From: Bartonella henselae str. Houston-1
GTDB lineage: Bacteria; Pseudomonadota; Alphaproteobacteria; Rhizobiales; Rhizobiaceae
Assembly (NCBI RefSeq): GCF_000046705.1
Contig: NC_005956.1
Location: 744,001-808,000 of the forward strand
Direction of reading: 5' to 3'
Length of the DNA stretch: 64,000 bases
The notes below the pieces were generated by a model. It searched no databases and had not been told where the DNA came from. It worked only from the letters and a program-made list of their open reading frames with translations. Positions 1-11,250 of this stretch are shown piece after piece; positions within the stretch are counted from its first letter, which is position 1; each line of letters begins with the position of its first letter. Both the position numbers and the translations under genes were made by a program.

Positions 1-664
1 TTGCGGAAAAAAACGCTGAAAATAATAAATAGAGTAAACATGCCACAAGATAAAATAACATAGGCTCATTGGTAGCAGCGACTGCTAAATTCGTTTGTTG
101 CATAAGGTCAACAAGTGAAATGGTTGAAACAAGTGATGTATCTTTAAGTAAAGTGAGCCAATTATTAGAAAGTCCTGGCAAGGCATTTCGAATAAGTTGA
201 GGAAAGACAACACGAAAAAATGTGGTTGAGCGTGAAAGTCCTAGAGCTTTAGCTGCTTCATATTGACCTTTGTCAAAAATGTTGAATGCTCCGAGCCAAA
301 CTTCACAAGAAAAAGCAGCAAGAACCATACTAAGTGCAAGAACACCAGCAATAAAAGCATTGATACTAAATATTATTTCAATATTAAAATAATCAAGAAC
401 AGCTTGAATAACGCTTTGTAAACCATAATAGACTAAAAATAAAGTTAAAAGCTCTGGTAAGCTACGAAATACTGATGAAAAAAGGGTAGCTATAGCTTTA
501 GCTGTTTTGATATTAGATCGTATCATCAGTGCACTTAGAAGTCCTAGAGGAAGTCCTAAGATTCCACAGCATAAAGCCAATGATAAAGTGATCCCTGCAC
601 TTGAAAGTATAACTACACCCCACCCCCCATTGCTAAATGATAGCAATGCTAAATTTTGGGCCAT
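1..664 (-). CDS. Polar amino-acid ABC transporter permease, 3' end beyond window
   Basis: Inner-membrane permease of a polar amino-acid ABC importer (HisM/GlnP family). The reverse strand is open from an ATG at 662-664 to the window edge, giving about 221 residues with no stop. Several hydrophobic segments are visible. The permease signature loop that contacts the ATPase is present (EAAKALGLSRSTTFFRVVFP, roughly residues 155-175). A GAGGAG ribosome site lies about 6 nt before the ATG. The gene lies 79 nt downstream of the binding-protein gene on the same strand, so the two probably form one operon, with further transporter genes expected beyond position 1. Substrate specificity cannot be read from the sequence. 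Confidence 0.88.
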   Translation of the reverse strand, partial: MAQNLALLSFSNGGWGVVILSSAGITLSLALCCGILGLPLGLLSALMIRSNIKTAKAIATLFSSVFRSLPELLTLFLVYYGLQSVIQAVLDYFNIEIIFSINAFIAGVLALSMVLAAFSCEVWLGAFNIFDKGQYEAAKALGLSRSTTFFRVVFPQLIRNALPGLSNNWLTLLKDTSLVSTISLVDLMQQTNLAVAATNEPMLFYLVACLLYLLFSAFFSA

Positions 665-743
665 CCTTGTGCTCCTCACAAAAATTTAGATAAATTTTCT
701 TACAAATAAATAATTTGTTCAAATTTAGTTTATATTGATATTT

Positions 744-1496
744 TTAATAAATATCGAATGTAAAATATTTCTTCATAATTTTATCATAAGTTCCGTCCTC
801 ACGGATTTCTTTTATTGCTTCATTGAACTTATTTTTAAGATCGTTATTATTTTTGCGTATAGCAATTGCGATAGGCAGTTTTGTTTTTTTCAGACTACCA
901 AGAAGTTGACAGCAATCTTTTTCTTCATTTTCTAGCCAGTTTACTGCTGCCAGTTTATCAGAGATGACGATATCAAGCCTATGACTTAAAAGATCACGTT
1001 TAACTTCTATTGCTGTAGGATAAAGTTTGATATTCACACCCTCAGCTGCATAATGATCTTCTGCGTACACAGCTTGTGTTGTATTTGATTGTACACCAAG
1101 ATTCTTATCTTTAAAAGCTTCTGCCGAGATTTCTTTAATTCCTGAATCTTTGTGAACGATTACAACCAATTCTGTACTGTAGTATGCGTCTGTGAAGTCA
1201 ATTTTTTGTAAGCGCTCTTCTGTAGGAGCGAGAGAAGAAATGATAGCATCGTATTTTTTTGCAAGAAGGCCAGGAATCATTCCCTCAAAGTCTTGGGTGA
1301 CGATAGTACACTCGACATTCATTTTTTTGCACAGTGCATAAGATATATCAATATCAAAACCCTGAAGCTCGTTATTTGAGTTGACGTAACTGAATGGGGG
1401 ATAGGAAGCATCACTTGCAATTTTCAGCGTTTTAGCATTGGCCAATTGGGTGAACAGTACTAAATTTGTTATGAGGGCTACAGCTAATAATTTCAT
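744..1496 (-). CDS. Periplasmic amino-acid-binding protein of an ABC transporter
   Basis: Family 3 extracellular solute-binding protein, 250 residues, that delivers a polar amino acid to the permease encoded just downstream. A signal peptide occupies about residues 1-21 and ends in QLANA, followed by the typical mature start KTLKIASDASYPPFSY. Further family landmarks are GFDIDISYALCKKM, FEGMIPGLLAKKYDAIISS and the FTDAYYST segment. An AGGAGAA ribosome site sits about 6 nt before the ATG. The nearest upstream gene is 870 nt away, so the promoter should lie in that gap. HisJ/ArtI-type binding of basic amino acids is plausible but not determined. Confidence 0.9.
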   Translation of the reverse strand: MKLLAVALITNLVLFTQLANAKTLKIASDASYPPFSYVNSNNELQGFDIDISYALCKKMNVECTIVTQDFEGMIPGLLAKKYDAIISSLAPTEERLQKIDFTDAYYSTELVVIVHKDSGIKEISAEAFKDKNLGVQSNTTQAVYAEDHYAAEGVNIKLYPTAIEVKRDLLSHRLDIVISDKLAAVNWLENEEKDCCQLLGSLKKTKLPIAIAIRKNNNDLKNKFNEAIKEIREDGTYDKIMKKYFTFDIY

Positions 1497-2365
1497 TATG
1501 TTCTCCTATCAGATAAGCGAGAGAATATTAAATCATCATGTATTTTATAATCTGTAAGGTTTTCTAAGAGCAATATAAAAAATTTATTGGGATTCATTTT
1601 ATTATTATTGCAAGGGTATCATTATTTAAAAAAATTATCTATTCTTATTCAAGACTAATATAGGAAAAATTGAGAAAAATTGAGAATTTAACTTTGAAAA
1701 AAGACTCTTTAAATAAAATCATTTTTTCTAAATTGTCTACATATCGAGGAACATACAAAATCAATTATTTTTGGTAGATACAGATATTTTACTCGTAAAA
1801 GAAGTCTATTGCTAATAGATGGTTTCAGAAAGATTCTTTGTATGTGGTTATGATAGGCATATACGACCATACTTCTTGTGGTGGTTGGTTTTTTATAGAA
1901 AAATTTCAATAATAGGCTTGGGCTTTAAATCTTTTTCTAATTTATAGAAAAAGGGAAAAAGGCATTTTTAGTTGAAAATAGCACTTGGATAATTTTTTTA
2001 CGATGCTGTTTTAGGGGAAGGAGAGAACGAAATTCTTATTATCACTGAGTTTTCATATGTGGATAATGGTTTTTTAATTTACAGATGGAGCGGTGAGCAA
2101 TACGTATCTAATTGAGTAGAATCATTAATCGAAGTTTTTTATTTTACAAATATATTGCTAATCTGAAAGAAGAGCGTTTTTGATTCCATTAATTCATCAA
2201 ATAAAGTCCATCAGAAAACTTTTATCATAATTGTTGGATTATGATGGTGTTATAGTTATGAAAAGAGTTTTCTAATCAAGGTTTGTAAAAACACTTTGAT
2301 TTTAGACAATTGATTCTGATTAAAGCTCCAATTTATTGAAGCTTTAATGAGGGGTTACTTTATTT
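1497..2365. other. Intergenic region between binding-protein gene and gltA
   Basis: About 870 bp, strongly AT-rich, with no convincing gene on either strand. A 66-codon reverse frame at 1709-1909 has no recognisable domain and I leave it out. The segment should hold the binding-protein promoter on its left side and the gltA 3' end signals on its right. Long gaps of this type are usual in Bartonella. Confidence 0.6.
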
Positions 2366-3661
2366 TTAGTTTACACGCTTGTCTATAGGGATATATTCAC
2401 GCGCAGCGTAGCCTGTGTAGAGTTGGCGTGGTCGGCTAATTTTTTGTGCAGGATCCTCAATCATTTCTTTCCATTGCGCAACCCAGCCGACACTGCGTGC
2501 TAATGCAAAAAGAACAGTAAACATTTCTGTTGGAAATCCTAGAGCTTTTAATGTAATGCCAGAATAGAAATCGACATTAGGGTAAAGTTTTTTTTCAATA
2601 AAATATTCATCATTTAGAGCAATATTTTCAAGCGTGATAGCAATATCAAGAAGTGGATCATTTTGAATGTTCAATTCTTTTAAAACCTCATGGCAGGTTT
2701 GTTGCATGATTTTTGCGCGTGGATCATAATTTTTATAGACTCGATGACCAAAACCCATAAGGCGGAAAGAATCATTTTTATCTTTTGCACGTGCAATGAA
2801 TTCAGGAATTCTTTCAACAGAACCTATTTCTTGTAACATTTTTAGGCATGCTTCATTAGCTCCACCATGAGCTGGTCCCCAAAGGCATGCAACACCTGCT
2901 GCAATACATGCAAATGGATTAGCACCTGATGAACCTGCAAGACGTACAGTGGATGTCGAAGCATTTTGTTCATGATCTGCATGAAGAGTAAAGATTCTAT
3001 CCATAGCTCGAGTCAGCACCGGATTAATTTTATATTCTTCACAAGGAACAGAAAAACACATACGGAGAAAATTTGCAGCGTAACTAAGATCATTACGTGG
3101 ATAAACAAATGCTTGTCCAATGCTATATTTATAGGCCATAGCGGCAAGAGTTGGGACCTTTGAAATGAGACGAATAGAAGCGATCATTCTCTGTTGAGGA
3201 TCTGTAATATCAATAGAGTCGTGATAGAATGCAGACATAGCTCCAAGACATGCAATCATGACGGCCATAGGATGAGAGTCGCGACGGAAACCATGGAAAA
3301 ATCTTGCAAACTGTTCGTGAACCATCGTATGCTGCATAATACAGCGATCAAAATCAATTTTTTCTTGTTTTGTTGGCAGTTCACCGTAAAGCAAAAGATA
3401 GCAGCTTTCGAGAAAGTCTCCTTTTTCAGCCAATTGGTCAATAGGATAACCACGATAAAGCAAAATTCCTTCATTACCATCAATATAAGTGATTTTCGAT
3501 TCACACGAAGCAGTTGAGGTAAAGCCAGGATCATAAGTAAAAGTATCTGTTTCTTTGTAGAGAGAAGCAATTTCAATAACGTCAGGACCAAGTGTACCTT
3601 TACGCACGGAGAGTTCTATTTTTTTATCATTCACAGTAATGTGCGCTTTATTCTTAGACAT
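2366..3661 (-). CDS. gltA: Citrate synthase
   Basis: Type II hexameric citrate synthase of the TCA cycle, condensing oxaloacetate and acetyl-CoA. The length of 431 residues is standard. The N-terminal domain includes [21 protein letters not shown] and [15 protein letters not shown]. The catalytic core shows [31 protein letters not shown] and [15 protein letters not shown], which supply the active-site histidines. The conserved DVDFYSG-type motif reads [14 protein letters not shown]. The ATG has an AAAGGAA site about 7 nt upstream. This is the standard Bartonella typing gene and supports the genus call. It lies 254 nt from gltX in the same direction and probably has its own promoter. Confidence 0.98.
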   Translation of the reverse strand: MSKNKAHITVNDKKIELSVRKGTLGPDVIEIASLYKETDTFTYDPGFTSTASCESKITYIDGNEGILLYRGYPIDQLAEKGDFLESCYLLLYGELPTKQEKIDFDRCIMQHTMVHEQFARFFHGFRRDSHPMAVMIACLGAMSAFYHDSIDITDPQQRMIASIRLISKVPTLAAMAYKYSIGQAFVYPRNDLSYAANFLRMCFSVPCEEYKINPVLTRAMDRIFTLHADHEQNASTSTVRLAGSSGANPFACIAAGVACLWGPAHGGANEACLKMLQEIGSVERIPEFIARAKDKNDSFRLMGFGHRVYKNYDPRAKIMQQTCHEVLKELNIQNDPLLDIAITLENIALNDEYFIEKKLYPNVDFYSGITLKALGFPTEMFTVLFALARSVGWVAQWKEMIEDPAQKISRPRQLYTGYAAREYIPIDKRVN

Positions 3662-3915
3662 AAGCTATTCCTTTCAGATCCTTCTCCTTGAAAATCAAGA
3701 TTCCGCTTCATCAGAGAGGGAGGGGTATAAATGAAGCTTTTTCTATTATGTGAGAGTAGATTTACTCTAAAAGTTGGTACATGCAATCTAAAAATATTTT
3801 TATTTGCAATTTTGCCAAACATGTATTTCGATTATTTGAAAAAGATGATAACTTTTAATTTGCGTTGAGGCATCTATTCTGGATCCCCAGAGTGATTAAG
3901 TATATTCTCATTGGA

Positions 3916-5367
3916 CTAAATACATTGATTTGTATGCAATGAGCATGCGGTTGTGACAAGTTGGTCATTAATACGGTTAAGAGATTCATCGCGTCCTAAT
4001 AAAACAAGGACATCAAAGACTCCCGGAGATGTTAGGCGTCCTGTGAGAGCTGCACGAAGTGGTTGAGCAATAGATCCAAATTTGAGATCTTGTGTTTGTG
4101 CATAAGATCGAAGAGTTTCATCCAAGCTTTTTACATCCCAAGAAGGGCAAGCTTTCAAAGCCAGATAAATAACTTTTAAAATAGCGAGGCCATTTTTGTC
4201 TAGGAGCGTTTGTGCTTTTTCATCAAGCTGTAATGGACGTTTTGTAAAAATGAAGGAGGCATTGTCAATGAGTTCGCACAGTGTTTTTGAACGTTCTTTC
4301 AAATTTGGTATAGCTTTTAGAAATTGAGCACGACGTTGTTCATCAAGCCTTTCCATAATTTGTAATCCACCTTCAATTTCTTTTAAAATATGAAGAGCAG
4401 CATCAAAAAGGTCTTGATTATTACTCATGCGTATATAATGTCCATTGATGGCGTCGAGCTTTTTGAGATCAAAACGTGCTGCGCCTTTGTTAATATCATC
4501 GATATCAAACCAGGAAATCATATCTTCGATTGACATAAGTTCGTCATCACCATGACTCCATCCCAGACGGACTAAATAATTGCGCAAAGCAGCAGGAAGG
4601 TATCCCATTTTTCGATAAGCAGCGACACCTAGTGCGCCATGCCGTTTTGATAATTTTGCGCCATTTTCACCATGGATAAGTGGAATATGTGCCATAACAG
4701 GAATATCCCATCCCATTGCATTGAAGATGATTGTCTGGCGGGCTGCATTTGTGAGATGGTCATCACCACGTATGATATGTGTTACACCCATATCATGATC
4801 ATCAACGACGACGGCATGCATATAAGTGGGTGAACCATCGGAACGTAAGATAATAAAGTCATCCAGATCTTTATTAGGAAAGCGAACATCACCTTGAACG
4901 CGATCATGCACAATTGTTTCGCCGTCTTGTGGTGCTTTGATGCGAATAACAGGTTTTATATCTTTAGGAGCTTTCGATATATCACGCTCTCTCCAACGTC
5001 CATCATAACGCGGGGGGCGGCCTTCTGCTCGGGCATTTTCACGTATTTCAGCTAATTCTTCAGGAGAGGCATAGCAATAATAAGCTTTTCCATCTTTTAC
5101 CAGTTGTTCAGCGACTTGGCGGTGGCGTTCTGCTCGTTCAAATTGCGAGATAGGATCACCATCATAGCTAAGTCCCATCCAGTGGAGACCATCTATAATA
5201 GCTTTTACAGCTGCTTCTGTTGAGCGCTCTCGATCTGTATCTTCAATTCGTAGGAGCATTTTTCCACCAGTATGTTTTGCATAAAGCCAATTAAAGAGAG
5301 CAGTACGGGCGCCTCCGATATGGAGGAATCCTGTTGGTGAAGGGGCAAAGCGGGTAATAACAGGCAC
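3916..5367 (-). CDS. gltX: Glutamyl-tRNA synthetase, first copy
   Basis: Charges tRNA-Glu with glutamate and, in organisms lacking GlnRS, may also mischarge tRNA-Gln for GatCAB. It is 483 residues long. The class I HIGH motif reads FLHIGGAR (residues 14-21), the canonical [10 protein letters not shown] follows at about 40-49, and the KMSKS motif is KLSKR at 238-242. The start is GTG with an AAGGAAG site 6 nt upstream. It is divergent from comEC, with 73 nt between their starts. A second, more divergent gltX lies at 14428. This copy carries the canonical motifs and is the more likely housekeeping enzyme. Confidence 0.97.
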   Translation of the reverse strand: MPVITRFAPSPTGFLHIGGARTALFNWLYAKHTGGKMLLRIEDTDRERSTEAAVKAIIDGLHWMGLSYDGDPISQFERAERHRQVAEQLVKDGKAYYCYASPEELAEIRENARAEGRPPRYDGRWRERDISKAPKDIKPVIRIKAPQDGETIVHDRVQGDVRFPNKDLDDFIILRSDGSPTYMHAVVVDDHDMGVTHIIRGDDHLTNAARQTIIFNAMGWDIPVMAHIPLIHGENGAKLSKRHGALGVAAYRKMGYLPAALRNYLVRLGWSHGDDELMSIEDMISWFDIDDINKGAARFDLKKLDAINGHYIRMSNNQDLFDAALHILKEIEGGLQIMERLDEQRRAQFLKAIPNLKERSKTLCELIDNASFIFTKRPLQLDEKAQTLLDKNGLAILKVIYLALKACPSWDVKSLDETLRSYAQTQDLKFGSIAQPLRAALTGRLTSPGVFDVLVLLGRDESLNRINDQLVTTACSLHTNQCI

Positions 5368-5440
5368 GGATATCTTCCTTTAAAATTAAGATGTTATTTA
5401 TAGAACTTTATGGAGAGGTTATGTTAGCATAGGTGATAGG

Positions 5441-7807
5441 GTGTGCAATAGCCGTATTGCAAGTAAAGTGGGGATTGGGGATTTGCGGATGTTTCATCGA
5501 GGTGAAGTTAAGGATGGTTTGTCCATAAGGAATGTATCAGAAAGAAAAAAATTACGTCTGATATTGCATGATATTTTGTCTACCTTTTATGATGTAAAGA
5601 ACGACAATTGTAACAAACAAAAGATTTTTTTATTTACACCCTTAAAAAAAGCAATAACTTTTTTTGGGAGGTGGTTGATAGATTGCATAAACAAAGAAAT
5701 CTCTTCTGGGCTTCTTTTTTCGTTGATTTTAGTCTTTTTTTCCATAGGCATCATTTTTTATTTTAGGTTAGAGCGAGAGCCAAGTTGGGAGCAATTGGGT
5801 GTATTGGTTGGTATTTTACTTGGAATACTCTATATTTTACGCTTTTATCGGAGAATATGGATCACCACAGGATATTTGTTTTGTATTGTCTTAGGCACTT
5901 TGGCTGCAAAAATAGAAACGTGGCGTATCTCTACACCAATGTTGAGTGGTGACATAGTTACTACGTTAACAGGAAGAATTGTTTCTATTGAAAAAAGGAA
6001 AAGAGAGCAATTTCGTTTAGTTCTAGATGTTTTAAGTACAGAAAAGCCAGTATTACATCATGAACCTCATCGTGTTCGTTTATCAGCAAGGCGTTTACCG
6101 CATGGATTGGCAATTGGAGATGGGTTATATGGGAAAGTCAAGATCCGTGCATTATCTGGGCCGGTACATCCAGGAGGTTACGACTTTAGTTTCCATAATT
6201 ATTTTAAAGGAATTGGTGCGCAGGGGATCTATCTTGGAAAACCAATCAAAATATCAGTTTCGCAGCCCGATAGCATATTAGCTATAGTCTTACAGAAAAT
6301 TGAAAATTTACGGACGAACATGACACAAAGAATCCGTATGACAATTGATGGGGAAAAGGGTAGCGTTGCGGCTGCACTTATAACGGGACAGCGGGGTGGT
6401 ATTTCAAATGACATAAATGAAGCATTGCGGACAGCTGGATTAGCGCACATTTTATCAATATCAGGTTTGCATATGACTCTGTTAAGTGGCATAGTTTTTA
6501 TGATCATCCGTAGTTTTTTAGCACTTTTTCCAGTTTTCTCATCCTATTATTCCGCTAAAAAATTCGCTGCCATTATAGCATTAATGATCACAGCTTTTTA
6601 TTTGCTACTCTCTGGTATAGCTGTATCAGCACAGAGAAGTTTTGTGATGATTGCGGTTATGTTGATTGCCGTACTGTTTAATCGTTCTGCTGTAACAATG
6701 CGTAATTTTTCTATTGCGGGTTTGATAACTCTGGCTATTATGCCACACGAAATATTAGGCCCCAGCTTTCAAATGTCTTTTTCAGCAACCGCGGCTTTGA
6801 TTGCATTTTTTGATTGGTGGAATGGGAGATCATTTTTTCGTAAAAGAAAAACAACATCTTCTTATGTTGGAGCTGGAGTGATTTATTTTGCGTTTTTATC
6901 GATACTTTCAATATGTGCATCTTCATTTGTAGCAGGGATTGCCAGCGGAATTTATGCTGTTTATCATTTTTCCAATATTGCATTTTTTAGCATCATAAGC
7001 AATGCTTTAGCTTTGCCGATAGTATCAATCCTCATCATACCTTTTGGATTAATTGCAGCCTTTGCAATGTGTTGGGGGCTTGAATGGTTTCCGCTTCAAA
7101 TTATGGGTTTTGGTGTTGGTTTTGTGATAAAAATTGCTCATGCTGTCACATCTATTTCTCCTGATTTGAATCCTGGATTTATGCCATTATCCGCTTTGGT
7201 TTTATTCAGTATAGGTTTGGTTGGATTGATTTTTTGCAAAACATCTCTCAGGTTTTTTTTTAGTTTTTTTATTTTGGTTGGTATTTATGTTTGCTTAGTG
7301 TATTCACCTGTACAACTCATTATAGCAGAAAATATGAGGGTCGTAGGTGTTATCAGTGAAAGGAAATTATATATTGATCATTACCGTATTTCTAAATTTA
7401 CGACATCTATATGGAAAAAATCATTTCGTGTGAATGAAATAATCAAGCCAACGAAATATGGCCCTTCGTTTAATGAACAGTTTGTGTGTGATAATCATGC
7501 GTGTGTATCCTTGTTAGCAAATGGGTTAAAAGTAATAGTGTTGCGTGGAGAAATAGATCAATGTGTAGAAGCAGACATCATAATTAAGACATTTTCAATG
7601 AGTGATCCAACATGCAACAAGAAGATGAAAATAATATTCACTCCCCAACAATTGTTATCACGAGGGAGTGTTATGATGACTAAAAGTGGAGAGATCATTT
7701 GGTCCTCGGTTGGGTTTTATAGACCGTGGAATAATCACAGGCAGTATTCACAAAAATCTTACAACCTATTGCATTCTCCATCCTTTCTCACGTCTAGAAA
7801 AAAATAG
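5441..7807 (+). CDS. comEC: ComEC/Rec2-family DNA uptake membrane protein
   Basis: Polytopic inner-membrane protein related to the competence channel that moves single-stranded DNA into the cytoplasm, up to 788 residues. An N-terminal soluble domain lies between early membrane segments and the core competence domain. The signature TAGLAHILSISGLHMTLL appears at about residues 333-350, followed by many membrane segments. The last 150 residues do not show the HxHxDH metal site of a metallo-beta-lactamase domain, so the nuclease-like C-terminus seems degenerate, as in some alphaproteobacterial members. The start is either GTG at 5441 or ATG at 5489, and neither has a strong ribosome site. It is divergent from gltX. 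Confidence 0.9.
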   Translation: MCNSRIASKVGIGDLRMFHRGEVKDGLSIRNVSERKKLRLILHDILSTFYDVKNDNCNKQKIFLFTPLKKAITFFGRWLIDCINKEISSGLLFSLILVFFSIGIIFYFRLEREPSWEQLGVLVGILLGILYILRFYRRIWITTGYLFCIVLGTLAAKIETWRISTPMLSGDIVTTLTGRIVSIEKRKREQFRLVLDVLSTEKPVLHHEPHRVRLSARRLPHGLAIGDGLYGKVKIRALSGPVHPGGYDFSFHNYFKGIGAQGIYLGKPIKISVSQPDSILAIVLQKIENLRTNMTQRIRMTIDGEKGSVAAALITGQRGGISNDINEALRTAGLAHILSISGLHMTLLSGIVFMIIRSFLALFPVFSSYYSAKKFAAIIALMITAFYLLLSGIAVSAQRSFVMIAVMLIAVLFNRSAVTMRNFSIAGLITLAIMPHEILGPSFQMSFSATAALIAFFDWWNGRSFFRKRKTTSSYVGAGVIYFAFLSILSICASSFVAGIASGIYAVYHFSNIAFFSIISNALALPIVSILIIPFGLIAAFAMCWGLEWFPLQIMGFGVGFVIKIAHAVTSISPDLNPGFMPLSALVLFSIGLVGLIFCKTSLRFFFSFFILVGIYVCLVYSPVQLIIAENMRVVGVISERKLYIDHYRISKFTTSIWKKSFRVNEIIKPTKYGPSFNEQFVCDNHACVSLLANGLKVIVLRGEIDQCVEADIIIKTFSMSDPTCNKKMKIIFTPQQLLSRGSVMMTKSGEIIWSSVGFYRPWNNHRQYSQKSYNLLHSPSFLTSRKK

Positions 7808-8209
7808 AATAGGAAATAATAGACACATTTTTATTGAGGCTTTGTTATTTTTTATGGGATTATCAATTGTATTAGAGCTGCTCAATTGTTCACAGTTTCT
7901 CAAAAAATAAACATTTTTTTTGAGATCTGAATAATTTATAATTTTGTAGAAACATTTTATGTGTGCATCTTATCAATAGTGAGAACTCAGCTAACAATTT
8001 TTATTGAATATGAAAAATGTCAATAAATTTTATCAAAAGATAAAATTGTTAATTATTCTATTTTATTATTATAATAATTTTTTATAACAATTAATATTTC
8101 TTCAACCAAAAGGTGACGAATAAATTATATGGCAGAGTGAGGCAAGAGGTTACTTTTTGTTATCGAATTGTAGTAAATGTCACTGCTTTGGTAAAAGGTA
8201 AAATAATTC
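7808..8209. other. Intergenic region upstream of rpiA
   Basis: About 400 bp, very AT-rich, with no supported gene. In several related alphaproteobacteria lexA lies near comEC, but no LexA-like reading frame is present here. Confidence 0.5.
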
Positions 8210-8914
8210 ATGAATGTTCAGCAATTAAAAAAAATGGCGGCTTTAAAAGCACTTGAATTTGTTGAAGATGATATGCGGCTTGGTATCGGATCTGGTTCGA
8301 CAGTAAATGAGTTTATCCCTCTTCTTGGTGAGCGTGTTGCGAATGGTCTGCGCGTGACTTGTGTTGCAACCTCGCAGTATTCTGAACAACTCTGTCATAA
8401 ATTTGGCGTGCCTATCAGCACCTTAGAAAAAATACCTGAACTAGACCTTGATATTGATGGGGCGGATGAAATTGGTCCAGAGATGACTCTTATTAAAGGA
8501 GGGGGTGGAGCATTGTTGCATGAAAAAATTGTAGCATCGGCTTCTCGTGCAATGTTTGTCATCGCGGATGAAACAAAAATGGTAAAAACGCTTGGTGCTT
8601 TTGCATTGCCGATTGAAGTTAATCCGTTTGGTATACATGCTACACGCATCGCCATTGAAAAAGCAGCTGATAATTTAGGACTTTCGGGGGAAATTACATT
8701 ACGAATGAATGGCGACGATCCTTTTAAAACAGATGGTGGTCATTTCATTTTTGATGCATTTTGGGGACGCATTTTACAGCCAAAATTATTATCGGAGGCA
8801 CTTCTTGCAATTCCTGGTGTTGTTGAGCATGGTCTTTTTTTGGGATTGGCTTCACGTGCAATTGTAGCGATGGCGGATAGTCAGATAAAAGTTTTAGAAC
8901 CGTTTGATTTTTAG
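8210..8914 (+). CDS. rpiA: Ribose-5-phosphate isomerase A
   Basis: Interconverts ribose 5-phosphate and ribulose 5-phosphate in the non-oxidative pentose phosphate pathway, in the cytoplasm. Its 234 residues match the family. Diagnostic segments are [12 protein letters not shown] (substrate phosphate loop, about residues 26-37), [14 protein letters not shown] (catalytic Asp) and [15 protein letters not shown] (catalytic Lys/Glu). A purine-rich AAAAGGTAAAA stretch precedes the ATG. The DUF2059 gene follows after 107 nt. Confidence 0.97.
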
Positions 8915-9021
8915 GTAAGACAGTTTACATGTCTCTAGGTCAGCGTAATATAAAGGGAAGTTTAAGGCTTTGGGTAAAATAATAAATTTGAATTGCAATT
9001 AATTATCGGGGTAATCATTAA

Positions 9022-9579
9022 ATGGAAAAAATATTTTCTTTTCAGCGTTTTATAGGATATTTTGGTGCAGTTGCTATTATGTTTATGAATATTGGAATAG
9101 TTCATGCACAAGGTGTGAGTGCCAAGCATTTAATTTCAGCGAGAAAGGCTATCAATGCTATTCATGCCACTGATCAATTTGATAGCTTTTTACCAACTGC
9201 AGCACGTGATCTCAAAAATGAACTAATAGGCGATGATCCGAATTTGGCAACGGCTATTTCTGAGATTGTTGATAAGCAGGCACTTGCTTTGGTGAAGCGG
9301 CGCTCTGATTTAGAAAAAGAAATTGCTCAAGTATATGCAAAATATTTTACTCAAGAAGAGCTTGATGCAATCACGGCATTCTATAGTTCTGATACTGGTA
9401 AAAAATTTTTGACAGAAGTTCCGAGTATCGCACGTGATGCTTATTCCACATTTGATGCATGGCGTTCTAGTATTATGCAGGATCTTGTAAAAAATGTAAA
9501 AAAAGAGATGTCTGAAACACTTCATTTGGAAAATTCCATTACGCCTACAAAATCGAGCTCTTCAGTAAATCCCAAATAG
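9022..9579 (+). CDS. Secreted DUF2059-domain protein
   Basis: Predicted exported protein of 185 residues. It has an N-terminal signal segment of about 30 residues ending near IVHAQG. The C-terminal half carries the DUF2059 pattern YAKYFTQEELDAITAFYSS followed by GKKFLTEVPSI. The family is common in Rhizobiales next to rpiA and gor, and no biochemical function is assigned. The protein should reside in the periplasm. GGGGTAA serves as a plausible ribosome site. Confidence 0.85.
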   Translation: MEKIFSFQRFIGYFGAVAIMFMNIGIVHAQGVSAKHLISARKAINAIHATDQFDSFLPTAARDLKNELIGDDPNLATAISEIVDKQALALVKRRSDLEKEIAQVYAKYFTQEELDAITAFYSSDTGKKFLTEVPSIARDAYSTFDAWRSSIMQDLVKNVKKEMSETLHLENSITPTKSSSSVNPK

Positions 9580-9780
9580 CTTAAGTGGTATCATTTATAA
9601 TATGAATGCTTCTTTATTTATTTTTTTAAGTGGCAATTTTTTCCGCCGTTTTTAATAAAAGTAAATCTTTTTAGAATGTTGCTTTATAGAAAAAAATGAT
9701 ACTGGAAAATAAAAAAGGATTTTCATTTAATATAAATGACAAGAGCCTCTTGTTTGAGGACATATAAGAAGGAATAGTTT

Positions 9781-11172
9781 GTGGGATCTTTTGACTTTGA
9801 TTTGTTTGTTATTGGAAGTGGTTCTGGTGGAGTGCGTGCTGCACGCCTTGCTGGAGCACTCGGCAAGCGTGTTGCAATAGCAGAAGAGTATCGTATAGGA
9901 GGAACTTGCGTTATTCGTGGTTGCGTCCCCAAAAAACTCTATTTTTATGCATCACAATATGCACAAGAGTTTAGTAAAAGTATTGGTTTTGGATGGAAAT
10001 ACGCTGATCCAATTTTTAACTGGGAAAAATTGGTTGCGGCTAAAAATAAAGAAATATCAAGATTAGAAGGACTTTATCGCGAGGGGCTACAAAATAGCAA
10101 TGTTCATATTTATGAAAGTCGTGCTGTTTTTGTGGATGAGCATACATTAGAACTCTCTGTGACAGGTGAACGGATAAGCGCAGAAAAAATTTTAATTGCC
10201 ACGGGGGCAAAAATTGTATCAAACTCTGCCATAAAAGGGAGTGATTTATGTCTTACTTCCAATGAAATTTTTGATCTTGAAAAACTACCAAAATCAATAG
10301 TCATTGTTGGGGGAGGGTATATTGGCGTTGAATTTGCTAACATTTTTCATGGATTAGGTGTAAAAACAACGCTCCTCCATCGTGGTGATTTAATTCTTCG
10401 TAATTTTGATTATGATTTGCGTCAGTTGCTTAATGATGCAATGGTTGCAAAAGGGATTTCTATTATCTATGAAGCAACTGTTTCTCAAGTTCAGTCTACA
10501 GAGAATTGTTATAATGTTGTTTTAACAAATGGACAAACGATTTGTGCCGATCGAGTTATGTTGGCTACGGGGCGTGTGCCGAATACAACGGGTTTAGGAC
10601 TTGAGCGCGCAGGCGTTAAAGTGAATGAATTTGGTGCAGTTGTTGTTGATGAAAAAATGACGACAAATGTATCTCATATTTGGGCTGTTGGTGATGTAAC
10701 AGGTCATATTCAATTGACACCTGTTGCTATTCATGATGCAATGTGTTTCGTTAAGAATGCATTTGAGAATACATCCACGACACCTGATTATGATCTAATC
10801 ACAACAGCGGTTTTTTCACAGCCCGAAATTGGAACGGTTGGTCTTTCAGAAGAAGATGCACTCCATCGTTATAAGCGTGTCGAGATTTATCGTACAGTTT
10901 TTCGTCCTATGCGCAATGTTCTTTCCGGGAGTCCGGAAAAAATGTTTATGAAGCTTGTTGTTGATGGTGAAAGCCGTATTGTTGTGGGAGCCCATGTTTT
11001 AGGGGAAAATGCTGGTGAGATAGCACAGCTTATTGGCATATCTCTCAAGGGAAAACTAACGAAGGATATTTTCGATAAAACTATGGCAGTGCATCCAACG
11101 ATGTCAGAAGAATTGGTAACGATGTATAAACCAAGTTATGTGTATGAAAATGGGGAAAAACTGGACAATTGA
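9781..11172 (+). CDS. gor: Glutathione reductase
   Basis: Cytoplasmic FAD flavoenzyme that reduces glutathione disulfide with NADPH. It is 463 residues long. The N-terminal FAD motif is VIGSGSGGVRAA (residues 10-21). The redox-active disulfide is in GGTCVIRGCVPKK (Cys43 and Cys48). The NAD(P) motif is IVGGGYIGVEFA, the second FAD motif ends in WAVGDVTG, and the dimer interface has the C-terminal VHPTMSEE with the catalytic His-Glu pair. The start is GTG at 9781 with an AAGGAAT site 6 nt upstream. The glutathione-reductase call over other disulfide reductases rests on the GTCVIRGCVPKK pattern. Confidence 0.95.
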   Translation: MGSFDFDLFVIGSGSGGVRAARLAGALGKRVAIAEEYRIGGTCVIRGCVPKKLYFYASQYAQEFSKSIGFGWKYADPIFNWEKLVAAKNKEISRLEGLYREGLQNSNVHIYESRAVFVDEHTLELSVTGERISAEKILIATGAKIVSNSAIKGSDLCLTSNEIFDLEKLPKSIVIVGGGYIGVEFANIFHGLGVKTTLLHRGDLILRNFDYDLRQLLNDAMVAKGISIIYEATVSQVQSTENCYNVVLTNGQTICADRVMLATGRVPNTTGLGLERAGVKVNEFGAVVVDEKMTTNVSHIWAVGDVTGHIQLTPVAIHDAMCFVKNAFENTSTTPDYDLITTAVFSQPEIGTVGLSEEDALHRYKRVEIYRTVFRPMRNVLSGSPEKMFMKLVVDGESRIVVGAHVLGENAGEIAQLIGISLKGKLTKDIFDKTMAVHPTMSEELVTMYKPSYVYENGEKLDN

Positions 11173-11250
11173 ACAGCAGTGTATATTGCGGTAGAGCGTA
11201 AAGCATTTTGGCGTGACGAGTTGTAAGCTTAAGCCTCTGGAGAGAATATA

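Noticed and set aside
1709..1909. 66-codon reverse frame in the gap before gltA
   Set aside because: No domain, no ribosome site and atypical composition. Long empty gaps are normal in this genome.
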